A DNA stretch of 38,600 nt from an uncultured Oxalobacter sp. (lineage in GTDB: Bacteria; Pseudomonadota; Gammaproteobacteria; Burkholderiales; Burkholderiaceae_D): the NCBI GenBank assembly GCA_934401755.1, contig CAKRSU010000019.1, positions 1 through 38,600 of the forward strand, read 5' to 3'. Of this stretch, positions 1 through 10,892 are shown one piece after another (the stretch's first letter is position 1; each line of letters begins with the position of its first letter). The position numbers were made by a program, and so were the translations under genes. Under the pieces are notes generated by a model, which searched no databases, was not told the DNA's origin, and saw only the letters and a list, made by a program, of their open reading frames with translations.

Positions 1-330
1 TCCTTTTTTTTTATCTTTTTTCCTTTTTTATTCCTTTTGAAGCTTTTATCTCTTTTGGCGCTATCTTTTCTAAGGGAATGCTCTTTCTCCTTTTCTCTCT
101 CTTTTATTTTTTTTGGGATTTTCTGCGCTTTTGAGAGGCTTTCTCTCAATATTTTGAGGAACTAGGAACTACTTGCCTCTAACGACTATGGGAATTCAGA
201 AAAACTGATCTGGCTTTTTCTTACTAAAAAGAAAGAGAGACAACATAAAAAATTAAATAGTCAAAATAAGTTCACTTATAATTTTCAAGAAATTTTCTAA
301 TAGTAAAACTTCTAAACTGATGCAGAATTC
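1..330. other. Gene-free pyrimidine-rich stretch
   Basis: No coding region is visible. The first ~130 bases are strongly T/C biased on the + strand, made of runs of T broken by C, a strand asymmetry unlike the rest of the window. A 7-bp inverted repeat (TTGAGAG at 131-137, CTCTCAA at 143-149) could form a small hairpin. The stretch lies downstream of the minus-strand phosphoethanolamine transferase gene; no clear intrinsic terminator for that gene is seen apart from A/T runs. Confidence 0.5.
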
Positions 331-1971
331 CTATTTTAAATCGCTAATAGGATAAGCATACCCATCAACATTAAACACATAATGAGAGTCATCTAGTGCA
401 CGATCTCTTGCACTATCTGAAATGCGATATCCCATCAATTCTGCCATAACATACGGTAATGCCGATGTATTAAACAAAGAACCATTCTTAATGGAATATT
501 TCTGAACGAGTTGCTTAAATCGAGCAACATAATGAACATTATTTGACCACGCAATCAGTGGAATTTCATACTGACTCGCATATAAATCATGGAACCCATG
601 TCCTCTATTAATAATCTCTCCATGATCTGGCATATAAATGAAAAGCGTATCACTATCAGCACACCGATTTACTGCGGCCAATACTTTATCTGTATGGGCA
701 ATCGTCGCATCATAACGACGAAATTCTTTCGCTTCTTTGGACGTCAAACGATAATCAGATTCATCATGCCTTTCCCCATATCCCATATGACTTCCCCAGA
801 TATGCATAACCAAAAACTGACGATGATTACGTCTTACTGCATTACGCAACGGAGAAACCAATACTTCATCACGCCCTTTGTCATAATAAATCGTTGATTC
901 TGCCTGCTGAGCAACAATTTTGACCATTGTGTCATAAATCCCGCTCCAATTTTGACGAGAAAACCATACTGTCTGGTATCCTGCATTTTTAGCCATATCA
1001 ATAATGCCCATATTTTCACTAAACGGGCCAATATCTCGCGGTGTAGCAAACGTAAATACTCGGCTAATAGCATCTCGTGTAACTGAGGCCGGGGATAAAG
1101 CATTGAAAAATACCGTATTTTCGGAATTATTGCGACGTGACATCATAAAACGATCGGTTCCAAAAGGATAACCATACGCACCATGATGCTTTCGCCAATC
1201 ACTCTCACCCAAGACAAAAATAATCCGGCGAGGAATCAACGAATTTAAAGCCTCTGGATGATAGCCAATCCCTTCAGGTAAAACTCTATCTTTTTTCGAA
1301 GCTTGAACCATCCTTGAATGAATAGATATATATTGCCCAACCATAGCAGGGATGCGAAATATTGTTGAATTAACATAACATTGTTTGAGCTTTTCCAAAG
1401 GGAAATGATAGAACTCATAAACATCTTTATCACGCTCCCCCTTTATTCCTGCAATGGCAATTTCAAAAACAGGACTCAAAGATACAAAAAAAAGGACAAA
1501 TACTCCCAACCAACCTGTACGTGACGATTTAAAAGTTAATCCCCAGAAAATGACCATAAGGGCAAAAAATTCGATAAAAGGATAAAACCCGACGAATTGA
1601 ATATATTCTGAAGTCTCGCTTGCATTTGTTTCAAATACTGACGCCAACTGCCCATAATGCAACATATGGTGATAAAAATGAGTTGTTGTAAGATGCACCG
1701 CTCCTGTCAATGAAACAAAAAACAGCGCAGGAAAACGCAGCACACCACCAAACCGAAGAATCAGAAAAGTAATAATTGAATCAAAAATAACCCAATTCAT
1801 AGCTCCCCATTCAAGAGGACTCCAATCCACTGGTCTTCGCAAACAATAAAAACGAAATAGCCAGTTCATTGCAAAAACGATGCAAAAAAGTAAGATTGTT
1901 GGCACATTACAGCATTGCCGAATCTTTTCTTTTACGAATAACCTTTTCACAATTGTTTTTAGGAATATCAT
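331..1971 (-). CDS. Phosphoethanolamine transferase, EptA/CptA/OpgE superfamily (sulfatase fold)
   Basis: Inner-membrane enzyme expected to move phosphoethanolamine from phosphatidylethanolamine to a periplasmic acceptor such as lipid A, LPS core or glucan; the acceptor cannot be read from sequence. The N-terminal ~170 residues contain several hydrophobic membrane segments, including the family-type stretch VFETNASE. The periplasmic catalytic domain begins near residue 250 with FVLGES, in which the Ser sits where the family has its Thr/Ser nucleophile, followed by HHGAYGY; late metal-binding motifs are MPDHGE and GHGFHD. Length (~546 aa) is normal. The reading frame opens with TTG at 1977, but the ATG at 1971 (MIFLKTIV) is preferred; neither has a strong ribosome site. 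It is separated from upstream aroA by a terminator, so it is probably transcribed on its own. The GES rather than GET nucleophile motif resembles the CptA/OpgE side more than EptA (inference). Confidence 0.85.
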   Translation of the reverse strand: MIFLKTIVKRLFVKEKIRQCCNVPTILLFCIVFAMNWLFRFYCLRRPVDWSPLEWGAMNWVIFDSIITFLILRFGGVLRFPALFFVSLTGAVHLTTTHFYHHMLHYGQLASVFETNASETSEYIQFVGFYPFIEFFALMVIFWGLTFKSSRTGWLGVFVLFFVSLSPVFEIAIAGIKGERDKDVYEFYHFPLEKLKQCYVNSTIFRIPAMVGQYISIHSRMVQASKKDRVLPEGIGYHPEALNSLIPRRIIFVLGESDWRKHHGAYGYPFGTDRFMMSRRNNSENTVFFNALSPASVTRDAISRVFTFATPRDIGPFSENMGIIDMAKNAGYQTVWFSRQNWSGIYDTMVKIVAQQAESTIYYDKGRDEVLVSPLRNAVRRNHRQFLVMHIWGSHMGYGERHDESDYRLTSKEAKEFRRYDATIAHTDKVLAAVNRCADSDTLFIYMPDHGEIINRGHGFHDLYASQYEIPLIAWSNNVHYVARFKQLVQKYSIKNGSLFNTSALPYVMAELMGYRISDSARDRALDDSHYVFNVDGYAYPISDLK

Positions 1972-2000
1972 TTTCAACTATTAATCAATTGCCTATGCCT

Positions 2001-2035
2001 AAAAAAATACTGACCATCAACATTCGCTGACGGTC
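2001..2035 (-). terminator. Intrinsic terminator after aroA
   Basis: Read on the minus strand, GACCGTC (2035-2029) and GATGGTC (2018-2012) form a 7-bp stem with one G-U pair and a 10-nt loop, followed by AGTATTTTTTT. It closes the gyrA-to-aroA operon just before the next minus-strand gene. Confidence 0.75.
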
Positions 2036-2116
2036 AATCAAAAATTTTAGTATTTTAGCTACTATGAAAATACTATTGTGTTCTTTTTAAAAATACTTTC
2101 ATATCAATCTAATATA

Positions 2117-3439
2117 TCACTGGGAAGGCTGTGTAATCGCAAAAAATGCTTGGAAATATTCAGGAAAAGTCTTAGCAACACAACTAGGATTATTAATACG
2201 AAGATTAACTCCTTTTTTCCGAACATTGCTTAAGCTCGCCAATGAAAAACACATTGCCATTCGATGATCGTTATAGGTATCAATAACAGCATCTCGCATA
2301 ACTTTTACTGGAATAATTTTTAACCAATCAGATCCCACTTCAACACCAACTCCTAACTTTCTTAATTCTGTTGCCATGGCTTCAATACGATCTGTCTCTT
2401 TCACTCGCCAACTTCCAATATTGCGCAAGACGCTTGGGGCATCGGCATAGATAGCCAACATTGCCACTGTCATTGCAGCATCAGGAATCAAATTAAAATC
2501 GGCATCTATCGCCTTAATAATGCCTCCACTTGAAACCTCAATGAAATTATCTCCATAAGTGACATGAGCCCCCATTTGCTGCAACACATCAACAAATCGA
2601 ATATCACCCTGAATACTATTTTTGCCAATCCCTTGTACACGTACTGGGCCACCTGCAATTGCTGCGGCGGCTAAAAAATAGGATGCTGAAGAAGCATCTC
2701 CTTCAACATGAACGATACCTGGACTGCGATAATGCTGCCCCTTTTTAATCGTAAATGCCTTCCAGCCATCTCGTTTCACTGATATGCCAAAAAGCTGCAT
2801 CAAATTTAATGTGATTTCAATATAAGGCTTTGAAATTAATTCTCCAATAACATGAATGGTAATATCATGATTTAATGCCAATAATGGAGAAGCCATTAAT
2901 AATGCAGTTAAAAATTGGCTAGATACTGCCCCTTTCACACTCAAATCTTGTGCAAAATCATTCCCTTTTAAGATACGAATAGGCGGAAACCCCTTATTGC
3001 CCATATATTCAATATGAGCCCCTGCCGCATTAAGTGCATCGACTAAATCGCCAATTGGACGCTCATGCATACGAGGAATCCCATGCAAGAGATAATTTCC
3101 ACCTACTGCAGCTAATGCAGCGGTTAATGGACGAATCGCGGTCCCTGCATTACCTAAAAACAAATCAGCTTGCTCATTCGGAAATTTTCCATTTCCCCCT
3201 TCCACATAATATTCATTATCAGAACTTGAGCGAGTCCAATTGATTCCAAGCTCTTTCAATCCATCTAACATGACAGAAGTATCATCAGAAGCTAATAAAT
3301 CACAAATTTTTGTTTTTCCATTAGCCAATGCGGATAATAATAATGTCCGATTAGAGATGCTTTTAGAACCAGGTAACAACACTGTACCAGAAACATGATC
3401 AATCGGTTCTAAATCGATATAAGCAGGGTATTGGTTCAT
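2117..3439 (-). CDS. aroA: 3-phosphoshikimate 1-carboxyvinyltransferase (EPSP synthase)
   Basis: Sixth step of the shikimate pathway: joins shikimate 3-phosphate and PEP to give EPSP on the way to chorismate; cytosolic. The 440-aa protein has the family signatures: an N-terminal [14 protein letters not shown] substrate loop, [17 protein letters not shown] near residue 93, [12 protein letters not shown], the [11 protein letters not shown] segment, and [17 protein letters not shown] and [13 protein letters not shown] near the C-terminus. It looks complete and class-I-like (glyphosate-sensitive type, inferred from the LGNAGTA loop). It is the last gene of the operon and starts 2 bp after the tyrA stop, which suggests translational coupling. 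In many Burkholderiales aroA is followed by cmk and rpsA; here it is followed by a terminator and an unrelated transferase gene, so synteny breaks at this point. Confidence 0.97.
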   Translation of the reverse strand: MNQYPAYIDLEPIDHVSGTVLLPGSKSISNRTLLLSALANGKTKICDLLASDDTSVMLDGLKELGINWTRSSSDNEYYVEGGNGKFPNEQADLFLGNAGTAIRPLTAALAAVGGNYLLHGIPRMHERPIGDLVDALNAAGAHIEYMGNKGFPPIRILKGNDFAQDLSVKGAVSSQFLTALLMASPLLALNHDITIHVIGELISKPYIEITLNLMQLFGISVKRDGWKAFTIKKGQHYRSPGIVHVEGDASSASYFLAAAAIAGGPVRVQGIGKNSIQGDIRFVDVLQQMGAHVTYGDNFIEVSSGGIIKAIDADFNLIPDAAMTVAMLAIYADAPSVLRNIGSWRVKETDRIEAMATELRKLGVGVEVGSDWLKIIPVKVMRDAVIDTYNDHRMAMCFSLASLSNVRKKGVNLRINNPSCVAKTFPEYFQAFFAITQPSQ

Positions 3440-3441
3440 AT

Positions 3442-4332
3442 TTATTTTTTAGTTTCAGCCGATTCAATAGCGCAACGCCAATTCATTCTTGCTTGACGTG
3501 CATTTGCAAAAATTGCCTCAAGCCCGGCAGCGTCTCGATCAGACAATAATGCCCGTATATGGACAAGTTCAGCAATATAAGCATCCAATCCTTCTAGGAG
3601 ATGATCTCGATTTGCTAACGAAATATCTTTCCACATTTCAGGAGAGGATTCTGCAATACGAGTAAAATCACGAAAACCACTGGCAGCATATTGAAAAAAC
3701 AACTCAGCAAGAGGATGTTTTGCGACATAATCGACCAATCCATACGCTAATAAATGAGGAAGATGGCTAACTGTTGCAAAGACTCGATCATGTCCTGCTG
3801 GCGTCAAATAATGAATGTTACTACCACATGTTTCCCATAAATGCGCAATTCGAGAAACATCAACCTCTGAATTTTCCGACAAAGGCGCAATAACCGTTTT
3901 TTTACCATCAAATAACGAGGCAAATGCTGCAGCTGGTCCATTTGATTCACTACCGGCAATAGGATGTGCTGGGATAAATTGATTAATACGCGGTCCCAAT
4001 ACACAACGAGCCATAGCCACTACATCAGATTTTGTGCTTCCTGTATCTGTTATCACAATCTGTTCAGATAAATAGGGCAAAAATGTCTGCAACACTTTAG
4101 CTGTTTGCGCAACAGGAACCGCAAGTATCAACAAATCAGCATCTTTAAATGCCATTTCCAGTGATGTCGTTGGCTCATCAACAATGCCTAGTTGGTACGC
4201 TTGCGCAAGAATCTCTTGATTTCTTTCTAATCCAACAATATGACCTTGGTAACCCGATCGACGTAACGCTAAAGCAATAGATCCACCGATAAGACCAACA
4301 CCACAAATAACGATTTTCTTAAATGCAATCAC
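3442..4332 (-). CDS. tyrA: Prephenate dehydrogenase
   Basis: Oxidative decarboxylation of prephenate (or arogenate) in tyrosine synthesis. The 296-aa protein begins with a Rossmann NAD(P) site, [15 protein letters not shown], and carries [12 protein letters not shown], the [11 protein letters not shown] substrate motif near residue 120, the [12 protein letters not shown] helix and [16 protein letters not shown]. There is no chorismate mutase or ACT domain, so it is the stand-alone type. It starts 3 bp after the hisC stop and ends 2 bp before aroA. Complete and ordinary; prephenate versus arogenate preference cannot be told. Confidence 0.95.
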   Translation of the reverse strand: MIAFKKIVICGVGLIGGSIALALRRSGYQGHIVGLERNQEILAQAYQLGIVDEPTTSLEMAFKDADLLILAVPVAQTAKVLQTFLPYLSEQIVITDTGSTKSDVVAMARCVLGPRINQFIPAHPIAGSESNGPAAAFASLFDGKKTVIAPLSENSEVDVSRIAHLWETCGSNIHYLTPAGHDRVFATVSHLPHLLAYGLVDYVAKHPLAELFFQYAASGFRDFTRIAESSPEMWKDISLANRDHLLEGLDAYIAELVHIRALLSDRDAAGLEAIFANARQARMNWRCAIESAETKK

Positions 4333-4335
4333 AAG

Positions 4336-5445
4336 TTACGCCAAAATTTCTTTTAATGCTTTAATAAATGCCTGATTTTCTTCAGGAAGTCCTATTGAAA
4401 TACGTAGCCATTGAGGTAATTTATATCCTTTAACGGGACGCACAATGATTCCTCGCCTTAATAATTCTAGATTAACTCTGGCACCCGCATCATCGTCACT
4501 ACCAACTTTAACTAATACAAAGTTCCCATATGAGGGAACATACTCCAGCCCCATTTCATCGAAAGCTTGAGTTAATACTTTATATCCTTGTGCATTAATA
4601 GCTGCACTTTCTTTTAAGAATTCATAATCCTCCAAAGCAGCAATTGCCGCTGCCTGCGCTAGTGCATTCGTATTAAACGGTTGGCGCACACGATTTAATA
4701 AATCCGTTAATTCTGGCTGAGCTAACGCAAATCCAACTCTTAAAGCCGCAAGACCATAAGCTTTAGAAAAAGTCCGAGACACTAATAAATTAGGATACTT
4801 TTTAACCCACAAAGTTGAATCATATTGGATCGAATTATCTAAAAATTCGTTATATGCTTCGTCAATAACAACAACAACATCTGACGGGACTCGATCTAAA
4901 AAAGATTCAATTTCTGCTGGTTTTAAAAACGTTCCTGTCGGATTGTTAGGATTGGCTAAAAAAACAATCCGAGTATCTTCTCGAATTGCTTTCAACATTG
5001 CCTCTAAATCATGACCATAATTAAGGGCAGGAACTTCAATTCCAACGGCACCAACTGCTTTTGCCGTTAGCATATAAACAATAAATGAATATTCTGAAAA
5101 AACAATAGAATCGCCATTTTTGGCAAAAGTCCGTCCAGCAATATCAATAATGTCATTACTCCCATTGCCTAATGTAATCCAATCCATCGAGACATCATAA
5201 CGCTTGGAAATCGCCTTTTTCAAAGCATATCCATTAGCATCTGGATAACGACCATTATCCTCTTTTAAGACATCTAAAACGGCTTTACGAGCAGATTCTG
5301 GCATCCCTCTTGGATTTTCATTAGATGCTAATTTAATGATCTTGGATGGATCTAATCCAAATTCACGAGCCACTTCTGAGATTGGCTTTCCCGCTTGATA
5401 AGGTGCAATGGAATGAATGTAATTCGGCGCAAATTGCTTAGTCAT
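4336..5445 (-). CDS. hisC: Histidinol-phosphate aminotransferase (aromatic-aminotransferase-type HisC)
   Basis: PLP-dependent class-I/II aminotransferase of 369 aa. Visible motifs: NPNNPTGTF near residue 165, VVVIDEAYNEF, and the PLP lysine segment VSRTFSKAYGLAALRVGF. It converts imidazole-acetol phosphate with glutamate in histidine synthesis. In this genomic position, between pheA and tyrA, the homolog often also transaminates aromatic keto acids (known for related clusters, inferred here), which fits its place in a tyrosine/phenylalanine operon. It is 27 bp downstream of pheA and 3 bp upstream of tyrA. Confidence 0.93.
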   Translation of the reverse strand: MTKQFAPNYIHSIAPYQAGKPISEVAREFGLDPSKIIKLASNENPRGMPESARKAVLDVLKEDNGRYPDANGYALKKAISKRYDVSMDWITLGNGSNDIIDIAGRTFAKNGDSIVFSEYSFIVYMLTAKAVGAVGIEVPALNYGHDLEAMLKAIREDTRIVFLANPNNPTGTFLKPAEIESFLDRVPSDVVVVIDEAYNEFLDNSIQYDSTLWVKKYPNLLVSRTFSKAYGLAALRVGFALAQPELTDLLNRVRQPFNTNALAQAAAIAALEDYEFLKESAAINAQGYKVLTQAFDEMGLEYVPSYGNFVLVKVGSDDDAGARVNLELLRRGIIVRPVKGYKLPQWLRISIGLPEENQAFIKALKEILA

Positions 5446-5472
5446 GATATTTAATCTAATTGTCTATAATAA

Positions 5473-6537
5473 TCAAATAGGATATGAACCGAGCACTTTT
5501 AAGTAAGAAACTCGATCTTTTAATTCGGCCAATGCTTTAGAAACTTTCTCTTCTTTGATATGTCCAACAAGATCAACAAAGAAATAATATTCCCATGATC
5601 CCCCTTTAACAGGACGAGATTCTAAACGAGTCATTGAAACATTATATTTATCAAACGGTTCTAACATTTTATAAACAGCACCTGCTTCATTTTTTACAGA
5701 AACCAAAAGCGTTGTTTGATCTTTACCGGTTGGCTCAGTATCTTTTCTTCCTATCACTGCAAAACGTGTCCGATTTTGAGAATCATCTTGAATCCAGGCA
5801 TTAACAATCCGTAATTCATAGCACTTTGAAGCAATCTCTCCAGCAATAGCAGCAACCGTTGGATCATCTTTAGCAATACGAGCAGCCTCTGCATTGGAAG
5901 AAACTGCTCGTTTAGGAATATCTGGGAAATGAGTATTAAGCCATCCTTGACATTGAGCTAAAGCCTGAGCATGTGCAGAAATCTGTTTAATTCCATGCAT
6001 ATTCCCAGATGATGTCATCAAATTATGACGAATCGGAATAGAAACTTCACTACTAATTGTCAATGGCGATTGTACAAACAAATCATATGTTCGGTTAATT
6101 GCACCTTCTGTAGAATTTTCAATCGGAACAACACCAAATTCAGCATCATTAGCTTCAACCGCAGCAAACACTTCATCAATTGTGCTACAGGATAACGTTT
6201 CTACTGCTGATCCAAAACTTGCATAAACGGCTTGTTCCGAAAAAGTTCCAGCTGGTCCAAGAAATGCAATAACATTACGTCGTTCTAAAGAACGGCAAGC
6301 TGACATAATTTCACGATAAATGGTCTGCAAATCACTGCTATTTAAAGGTCCTGGATTTTGCGCTGCAATTCGCCGAAGAACCTGAGCTTCACGATCAGGT
6401 CGATAAATAGGCGCATTGGTTCTATTTTTGACCTTGCCAACATCTTGAGCCACTTTGGCTCTACGATTTAACAGATCAAGAATTTGCATATCAATGTCAT
6501 CAATCTGATCTCGTAAAGGCTTTAATAAAGTATCCAT
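5473..6537 (-). CDS. pheA: Bifunctional chorismate mutase / prephenate dehydratase (P-protein)
   Basis: Converts chorismate to prephenate and then phenylpyruvate in phenylalanine synthesis. Three domains in order: an AroQ-type mutase helix bundle (first ~90 residues, LRDQIDDIDMQILDLLNRRA with KVKN), the dehydratase domain (starting VIAFLGPAGTFSEQA, with VPIENSTEGAINRTYD) and a C-terminal ACT regulatory domain containing the Phe-binding motif ESRPVKGG. The frame extends to a TTG at 6561, but ATG at 6537 (MDTLLKPLRDQID) matches the family start better; neither has a strong ribosome site, so the start is uncertain by 8 residues. A gap of 193 bp separates it from serC, so it may have an internal promoter. 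Confidence 0.95.
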   Translation of the reverse strand: MDTLLKPLRDQIDDIDMQILDLLNRRAKVAQDVGKVKNRTNAPIYRPDREAQVLRRIAAQNPGPLNSSDLQTIYREIMSACRSLERRNVIAFLGPAGTFSEQAVYASFGSAVETLSCSTIDEVFAAVEANDAEFGVVPIENSTEGAINRTYDLFVQSPLTISSEVSIPIRHNLMTSSGNMHGIKQISAHAQALAQCQGWLNTHFPDIPKRAVSSNAEAARIAKDDPTVAAIAGEIASKCYELRIVNAWIQDDSQNRTRFAVIGRKDTEPTGKDQTTLLVSVKNEAGAVYKMLEPFDKYNVSMTRLESRPVKGGSWEYYFFVDLVGHIKEEKVSKALAELKDRVSYLKVLGSYPI

Positions 6538-6730
6538 GTTTTTGATATCAAAAAAACTCAAAATCCCACAGCATCCGTCACCCGATATTTCCTAAAAGCA
6601 GAAAAATGCAAAGAACATAAATCTCTACTTATATTACTATCAACGAGTCTAGCATAGAAAAAGATGACAAGAACCTTAAAAACTCAACAACCTTTAAATG
6701 AAAGTTGCGTCAGCTATTGAGCATTTTTTG

Positions 6731-7825
6731 TCAATGCATCTGCTCAAAATCCTTCATAAAATTGATCAACGCAATAACGCCTTCAATTGGCATTGCATTG
6801 TAAAGCGATGCCCGCATACCACCAACTGTCCGATGACCGCCTAATTGTACGAGCCCTCGCTGCTCAGCGGCCATAAGAAATGATTCATTTAACGATTCAT
6901 CTCTTAAAAAGAAAGGAACATTCATACGAGAACGATCTTCTAACTTGACGGGATTAAAATAAAGGGCACTATTATCAATAAAATCATATAGCATTGAAGA
7001 CTTTTCAATACTATTCTTTTCCATTTGGGTGACCCCACCTTCGTGCTTTAACCACTGCAATACTAAACCACATAAATAAATAGCTCCTGTTGGAGGCGTA
7101 TTAAACATGGAGTGATGTTCTGCCACATTTTGCCAATCAAATACAGATGGGCAACACTTATGAGCATGTCCAATCAAATTCTCTCGAACAATCACCAACA
7201 CAACGCCTGCTGGACCTATATTTTTCTGAGCACCAGCATACACCACATCGAATCGTGAAAAATCAATGGGGCGAGACAATATTTCTGAAGACATATCCGC
7301 GACAAGGGGTATTTCTCCAGTATCTGGTTGAAAATGGAATTGAACTCCTTGAACAGTCTCATTGGTACAAATATGAACATAAGCAGCATTCTCACTTATT
7401 TGCCATTGATCCTGTACGGGAACTGATATAAAACCATTCTTCTCTGAAGAAGCGGCTACATTGATATGACTATATTTTGTTGCTTCGCTCATTGCCTTAC
7501 CAGACCAAAGCCCTGTATGAACAAAATCAATCACAGCTGTATCATTCGAACGATATGCAAGATTCATCGGAATAATAGCATTCATCGCTGTTGCCCCGCC
7601 CTGCATAAAAAGGATACGATGGCTTGCAGGTATTGATAATAATTCTCGACAATTTTCCTCTACTTGATGAATAATCGTACCAAACATTGCGCTACGATGA
7701 CTCATTTCGAGGACAGACATTCCTTTCTTATGCCAATTTAACATTTCATCTGCCGCTTGTCTCAAAACCGTCTCAGGTAAAGCGGCAGGACCTGCCGAAA
7801 AATTAAAAACCCGTGTATCGAACAT
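6731..7825 (-). CDS. serC: Phosphoserine aminotransferase
   Basis: PLP enzyme that transaminates 3-phosphohydroxypyruvate to phosphoserine and also serves pyridoxal phosphate synthesis. The protein begins FNFSAGPAALP, has the lysine motif GAQKNIGPAG near residue 200 and the C-terminal GGHRTVGGMRASLYNAMP. Length (364 aa) is typical. A TTG lies one codon upstream at 7828, but the ATG at 7825 overlaps the gyrA stop as TGATG (one shared base), a classical coupled stop/start, so 7825 is chosen. Second gene of the gyrA operon. Confidence 0.96.
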   Translation of the reverse strand: MFDTRVFNFSAGPAALPETVLRQAADEMLNWHKKGMSVLEMSHRSAMFGTIIHQVEENCRELLSIPASHRILFMQGGATAMNAIIPMNLAYRSNDTAVIDFVHTGLWSGKAMSEATKYSHINVAASSEKNGFISVPVQDQWQISENAAYVHICTNETVQGVQFHFQPDTGEIPLVADMSSEILSRPIDFSRFDVVYAGAQKNIGPAGVVLVIVRENLIGHAHKCCPSVFDWQNVAEHHSMFNTPPTGAIYLCGLVLQWLKHEGGVTQMEKNSIEKSSMLYDFIDNSALYFNPVKLEDRSRMNVPFFLRDESLNESFLMAAEQRGLVQLGGHRTVGGMRASLYNAMPIEGVIALINFMKDFEQMH

Positions 7826-10434
7826 CAATGAATCACATCCACTTCTTCTTTATCGATATCCTCATCTAAGATTCGCTGCAAACCACTGAGTTTTGTTCCT
7901 TCATCAACTGATATTAATGTAACGCCTTGAGCCGCTCTTCCCATTTCACGAATTTCTGCAACACGTGTACGAATTAATACACCACCCGTGGTAATTAACA
8001 TAATTTCATCCGTAGCATTGACCAATGTTGCTGCAACAACTTTTCCATTGCGTTCACTCGCCCCAATAGCAATCATTCCTTTGGTACCACGACCATGACG
8101 CGTATATTCTGCAATTGAAGTGCGCTTACCAAAACCATTTTCTGTTACTGTTAACACCGATTGCTGCTCGTCTTCAGCAACTAACAAAGCAATCACTCGC
8201 TGATCTTCATCAAGCTGCATCCCTTTTACACCACGTGCGGCACGCCCCATCGCTCGAACTTCTTTTTCCTCAAAACGAACGGCTTTCCCCGCATCTGAGA
8301 ACAACATAACATCATGCTCTCCATCCGTTAATGCAGCACCAATTAGAAAATCGCCTTCATCTAAACCTACAGCAATAATGCCTGCCTTACGAGGATTACT
8401 AAAATCTGTTAATGGTGTTTTTTTGACAACCCCTTTACTGGTTGCCATAAAAATGTAATGGTCTTCAGGGAAATTTCGATTGTCTCCCGACAATGGCAAA
8501 ATAACGGTAATCTTTTCGTCTTCTTGCAATGGGAACATATTAACAATCGGACGTCCTCTGGAAATACGCGCGCCTTGAGGTACCTCCCAAACTTTTAGCC
8601 AATATACCCGCCCTTTATCCGAGAAGCACAGAATATAATCATGAGTATTGGCCACGAAAAGTTGTTCAATCCAATCATTATCTTTCGTTGATGCTGCGGC
8701 TTTTCCTCGTCCGCCTCGTTTCTGCGTTCGATATTCAGATAAAGGCTGCGCTTTGATATACCCAGAATGCGATAAAGTAACCACCATATCTTGAGGGGTA
8801 ATCAAATCTTCGGTAGCAAGATCCGCTGCATTTACTTCAATGGTGGACAATCGTACATCTTGCACTTTATCGACATGAGCAGCGACGATATCTGCTAACT
8901 CATTATCGATAATTGTCACAATCCTTTCAGGCTTCGCTAAAATATCTAGGTATTCAGCAATTTGCGCCATAACATCTTGATATTCATTCAGAATCTTGTC
9001 TTGTTCCAGCCCAGTTAATCGCTGCAATCGCATCTGCAAAATTTCTGTGGCCTGCTCTTCAGATAATTTATAAAAACCATTTGACTGGACACCATACATT
9101 TTCGGTAGTCCCTCTGGCCGAAAATCTTCAGGGACATTATGTTGAAGTGCACCAGTACGTTCCAACATCGTATGAACTAAAGAAGCATCCCATGAACGTG
9201 CCATCAATTCTTGACGAGCAACCGGTGGAGTCGGTGCCGCACGAATAATCGCAATAAAATCATCAATATTTGCCAAAGCAACGGCAAAACCTTCCAGGAT
9301 ATGCCCCCGTTCACGCGCCTTACGTAATTCAAATATTGTTCTACGGGTCACAACTTCTCGTCGATGCGCCAAGAAACATTCCAACATCTGTTTCAGATTC
9401 AATAGTCTTGGTTGCCCATCTACTAGTGCAACCATATTCATCCCAAAAGAATCCTGAAGCTGTGTTTGCTTAAACAGATTATTCAACACAATCTCTGGCA
9501 CTTCATTACGTTTTAGTTCGATAACAACCCGCATACCGGATTTATCAGATTCGTCCCGAATATCAGAAATACCTTCTAGTTTCTTATCTCGAACATTCTC
9601 TGCAATACGCTCTAATAGCGTTTTTTTATTGACCTGATAAGGAAGTTCATCAATGATAATGGCACAGCGATTATCTTTTCCATATTCCTCAAAATGCGTT
9701 TTTGCACGAATAACGACTCGACCTCGACCTGTACGATATCCTTCACGAACACCCGCAATCCCATAAATTACACCGCCCGTTGGAAAATCTGGCGCAGGAA
9801 TATATTCAATCAAATCATCAATAGAACATTGCGGATGCGCAAGCAAATAACGTGCGCCACTAATTACTTCATTGAGATTATGCGGAGGAATATTCGTTGC
9901 CATACCCACTGCAATCCCCGAAGAGCCATTAACGAGCAAATTAGGAATTCTTGCCGGTAAAACAGAAGGTTCTTTTTCCTTACCATCATAATTAGGAACA
10001 AAATCAACCGTTTCTTTCTCAATATCCGCCAACATTTCATCAGAAATTCGGTCAAGACGGCATTCTGTATAACGCATTGCAGCAGCACTATCGCCATCCA
10101 CAGAACCGAAATTACCCTGACCATCTACTAACGTATAACGGAGAGAGAAATCCTGCGCCATACGTACAAGCGTGTCATAAATAGAGGAATCGCCATGGGG
10201 ATGATATTTCCCCATAACCTCCCCGACAACACGAGCACATTTAACATAAGGCCGATTCCAGGTATTGTTCATCTCATGCATGCCGAACAAAACTCGGCGA
10301 TGCACAGGTTTTAAACCATCTCGAACATCTGGCAATGCACGACCAATAATGACACTCATTGCATAATCGAGATAGCTTTTCCGCATTTCCTCTTCAAGAG
10401 AAACGGAAATGGTTTCTTTTGCGAATTGATCCAT
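7825..10434 (-). CDS. gyrA: DNA gyrase subunit A
   Basis: Breakage-reunion subunit of the type II topoisomerase that introduces negative supercoils. The protein starts [17 protein letters not shown] in the canonical way; the frame runs 21 codons further up to a TTG at 10497 that I do not consider the start. The quinolone-resistance region reads [17 protein letters not shown], with Ser and Asp at the positions equivalent to E. coli S83 and D87, i.e. the susceptible-type residues. The catalytic tyrosine segment (AAAMRYTE) and, in the C-terminal domain, a GyrA box-like QKRGGRGK (residues ~555-565) are present; beta-pinwheel repeats follow. About 869 aa, normal for the family. First gene of the operon. 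Confidence 0.98.
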   Translation of the reverse strand: MDQFAKETISVSLEEEMRKSYLDYAMSVIIGRALPDVRDGLKPVHRRVLFGMHEMNNTWNRPYVKCARVVGEVMGKYHPHGDSSIYDTLVRMAQDFSLRYTLVDGQGNFGSVDGDSAAAMRYTECRLDRISDEMLADIEKETVDFVPNYDGKEKEPSVLPARIPNLLVNGSSGIAVGMATNIPPHNLNEVISGARYLLAHPQCSIDDLIEYIPAPDFPTGGVIYGIAGVREGYRTGRGRVVIRAKTHFEEYGKDNRCAIIIDELPYQVNKKTLLERIAENVRDKKLEGISDIRDESDKSGMRVVIELKRNEVPEIVLNNLFKQTQLQDSFGMNMVALVDGQPRLLNLKQMLECFLAHRREVVTRRTIFELRKARERGHILEGFAVALANIDDFIAIIRAAPTPPVARQELMARSWDASLVHTMLERTGALQHNVPEDFRPEGLPKMYGVQSNGFYKLSEEQATEILQMRLQRLTGLEQDKILNEYQDVMAQIAEYLDILAKPERIVTIIDNELADIVAAHVDKVQDVRLSTIEVNAADLATEDLITPQDMVVTLSHSGYIKAQPLSEYRTQKRGGRGKAAASTKDNDWIEQLFVANTHDYILCFSDKGRVYWLKVWEVPQGARISRGRPIVNMFPLQEDEKITVILPLSGDNRNFPEDHYIFMATSKGVVKKTPLTDFSNPRKAGIIAVGLDEGDFLIGAALTDGEHDVMLFSDAGKAVRFEEKEVRAMGRAARGVKGMQLDEDQRVIALLVAEDEQQSVLTVTENGFGKRTSIAEYTRHGRGTKGMIAIGASERNGKVVAATLVNATDEIMLITTGGVLIRTRVAEIREMGRAAQGVTLISVDEGTKLSGLQRILDEDIDKEEVDVIH

Positions 10435-10892
10435 AAATTTTTGTGGCAAAGAGCCAACGTATTTTTCTTTTGGCTCCCACTGAAAAACAGTTATCAAAAC
10501 AACATTTTACCATGCACAGCAAAAACTTTTTTAATTATCAGGAATTGATTTAAGTATTTCTTTTTATTACAATTTTTATGTCGTATTTTTATATTCATAT
10601 GAGTATAGTTATAATGAGTTAGATGATCCGCAAAATAACAATTGATTCCCAATCAGCCAAAATACTCCATGATATGGGTTGTAAAAATACGACAATTAGT
10701 CCTGAAAAAAACCTTTGGACGAAAAATTTAAGAATCTTTGTACAGGATATCTTATCTGACTTCGTTCATTGTGTCAGAATAGACGCAACGTATTATGGGA
10801 ACAAAGCTCTAGTTAATAGCGCTATAATATTGTTGTTTTAAGTTGGAATTGCATGCGCAGCCTGCTGCGGATATGTAACTACGAGGATAAAT
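10435..10892. other. Divergent intergenic region between gyrA and ompA
   Basis: 458 bp, AT-rich, between divergently transcribed gyrA and ompA, so it should hold both promoters. A perfect TATAAT lies at 10823-10828, 65 bp before the ompA start, but no good -35 is visible at the right distance. A 72-codon ATG frame (10623-10841) lies here; its composition is unremarkable, it has no recognisable motif, and the -10 box falls inside its 3' end, so I do not call it a gene. Confidence 0.5.

Noticed and set aside
10623..10841. 72-codon ATG frame between gyrA and ompA
   Set aside because: No motif, weak ribosome site, and the likely ompA -10 box lies in its 3' end; more likely promoter DNA.
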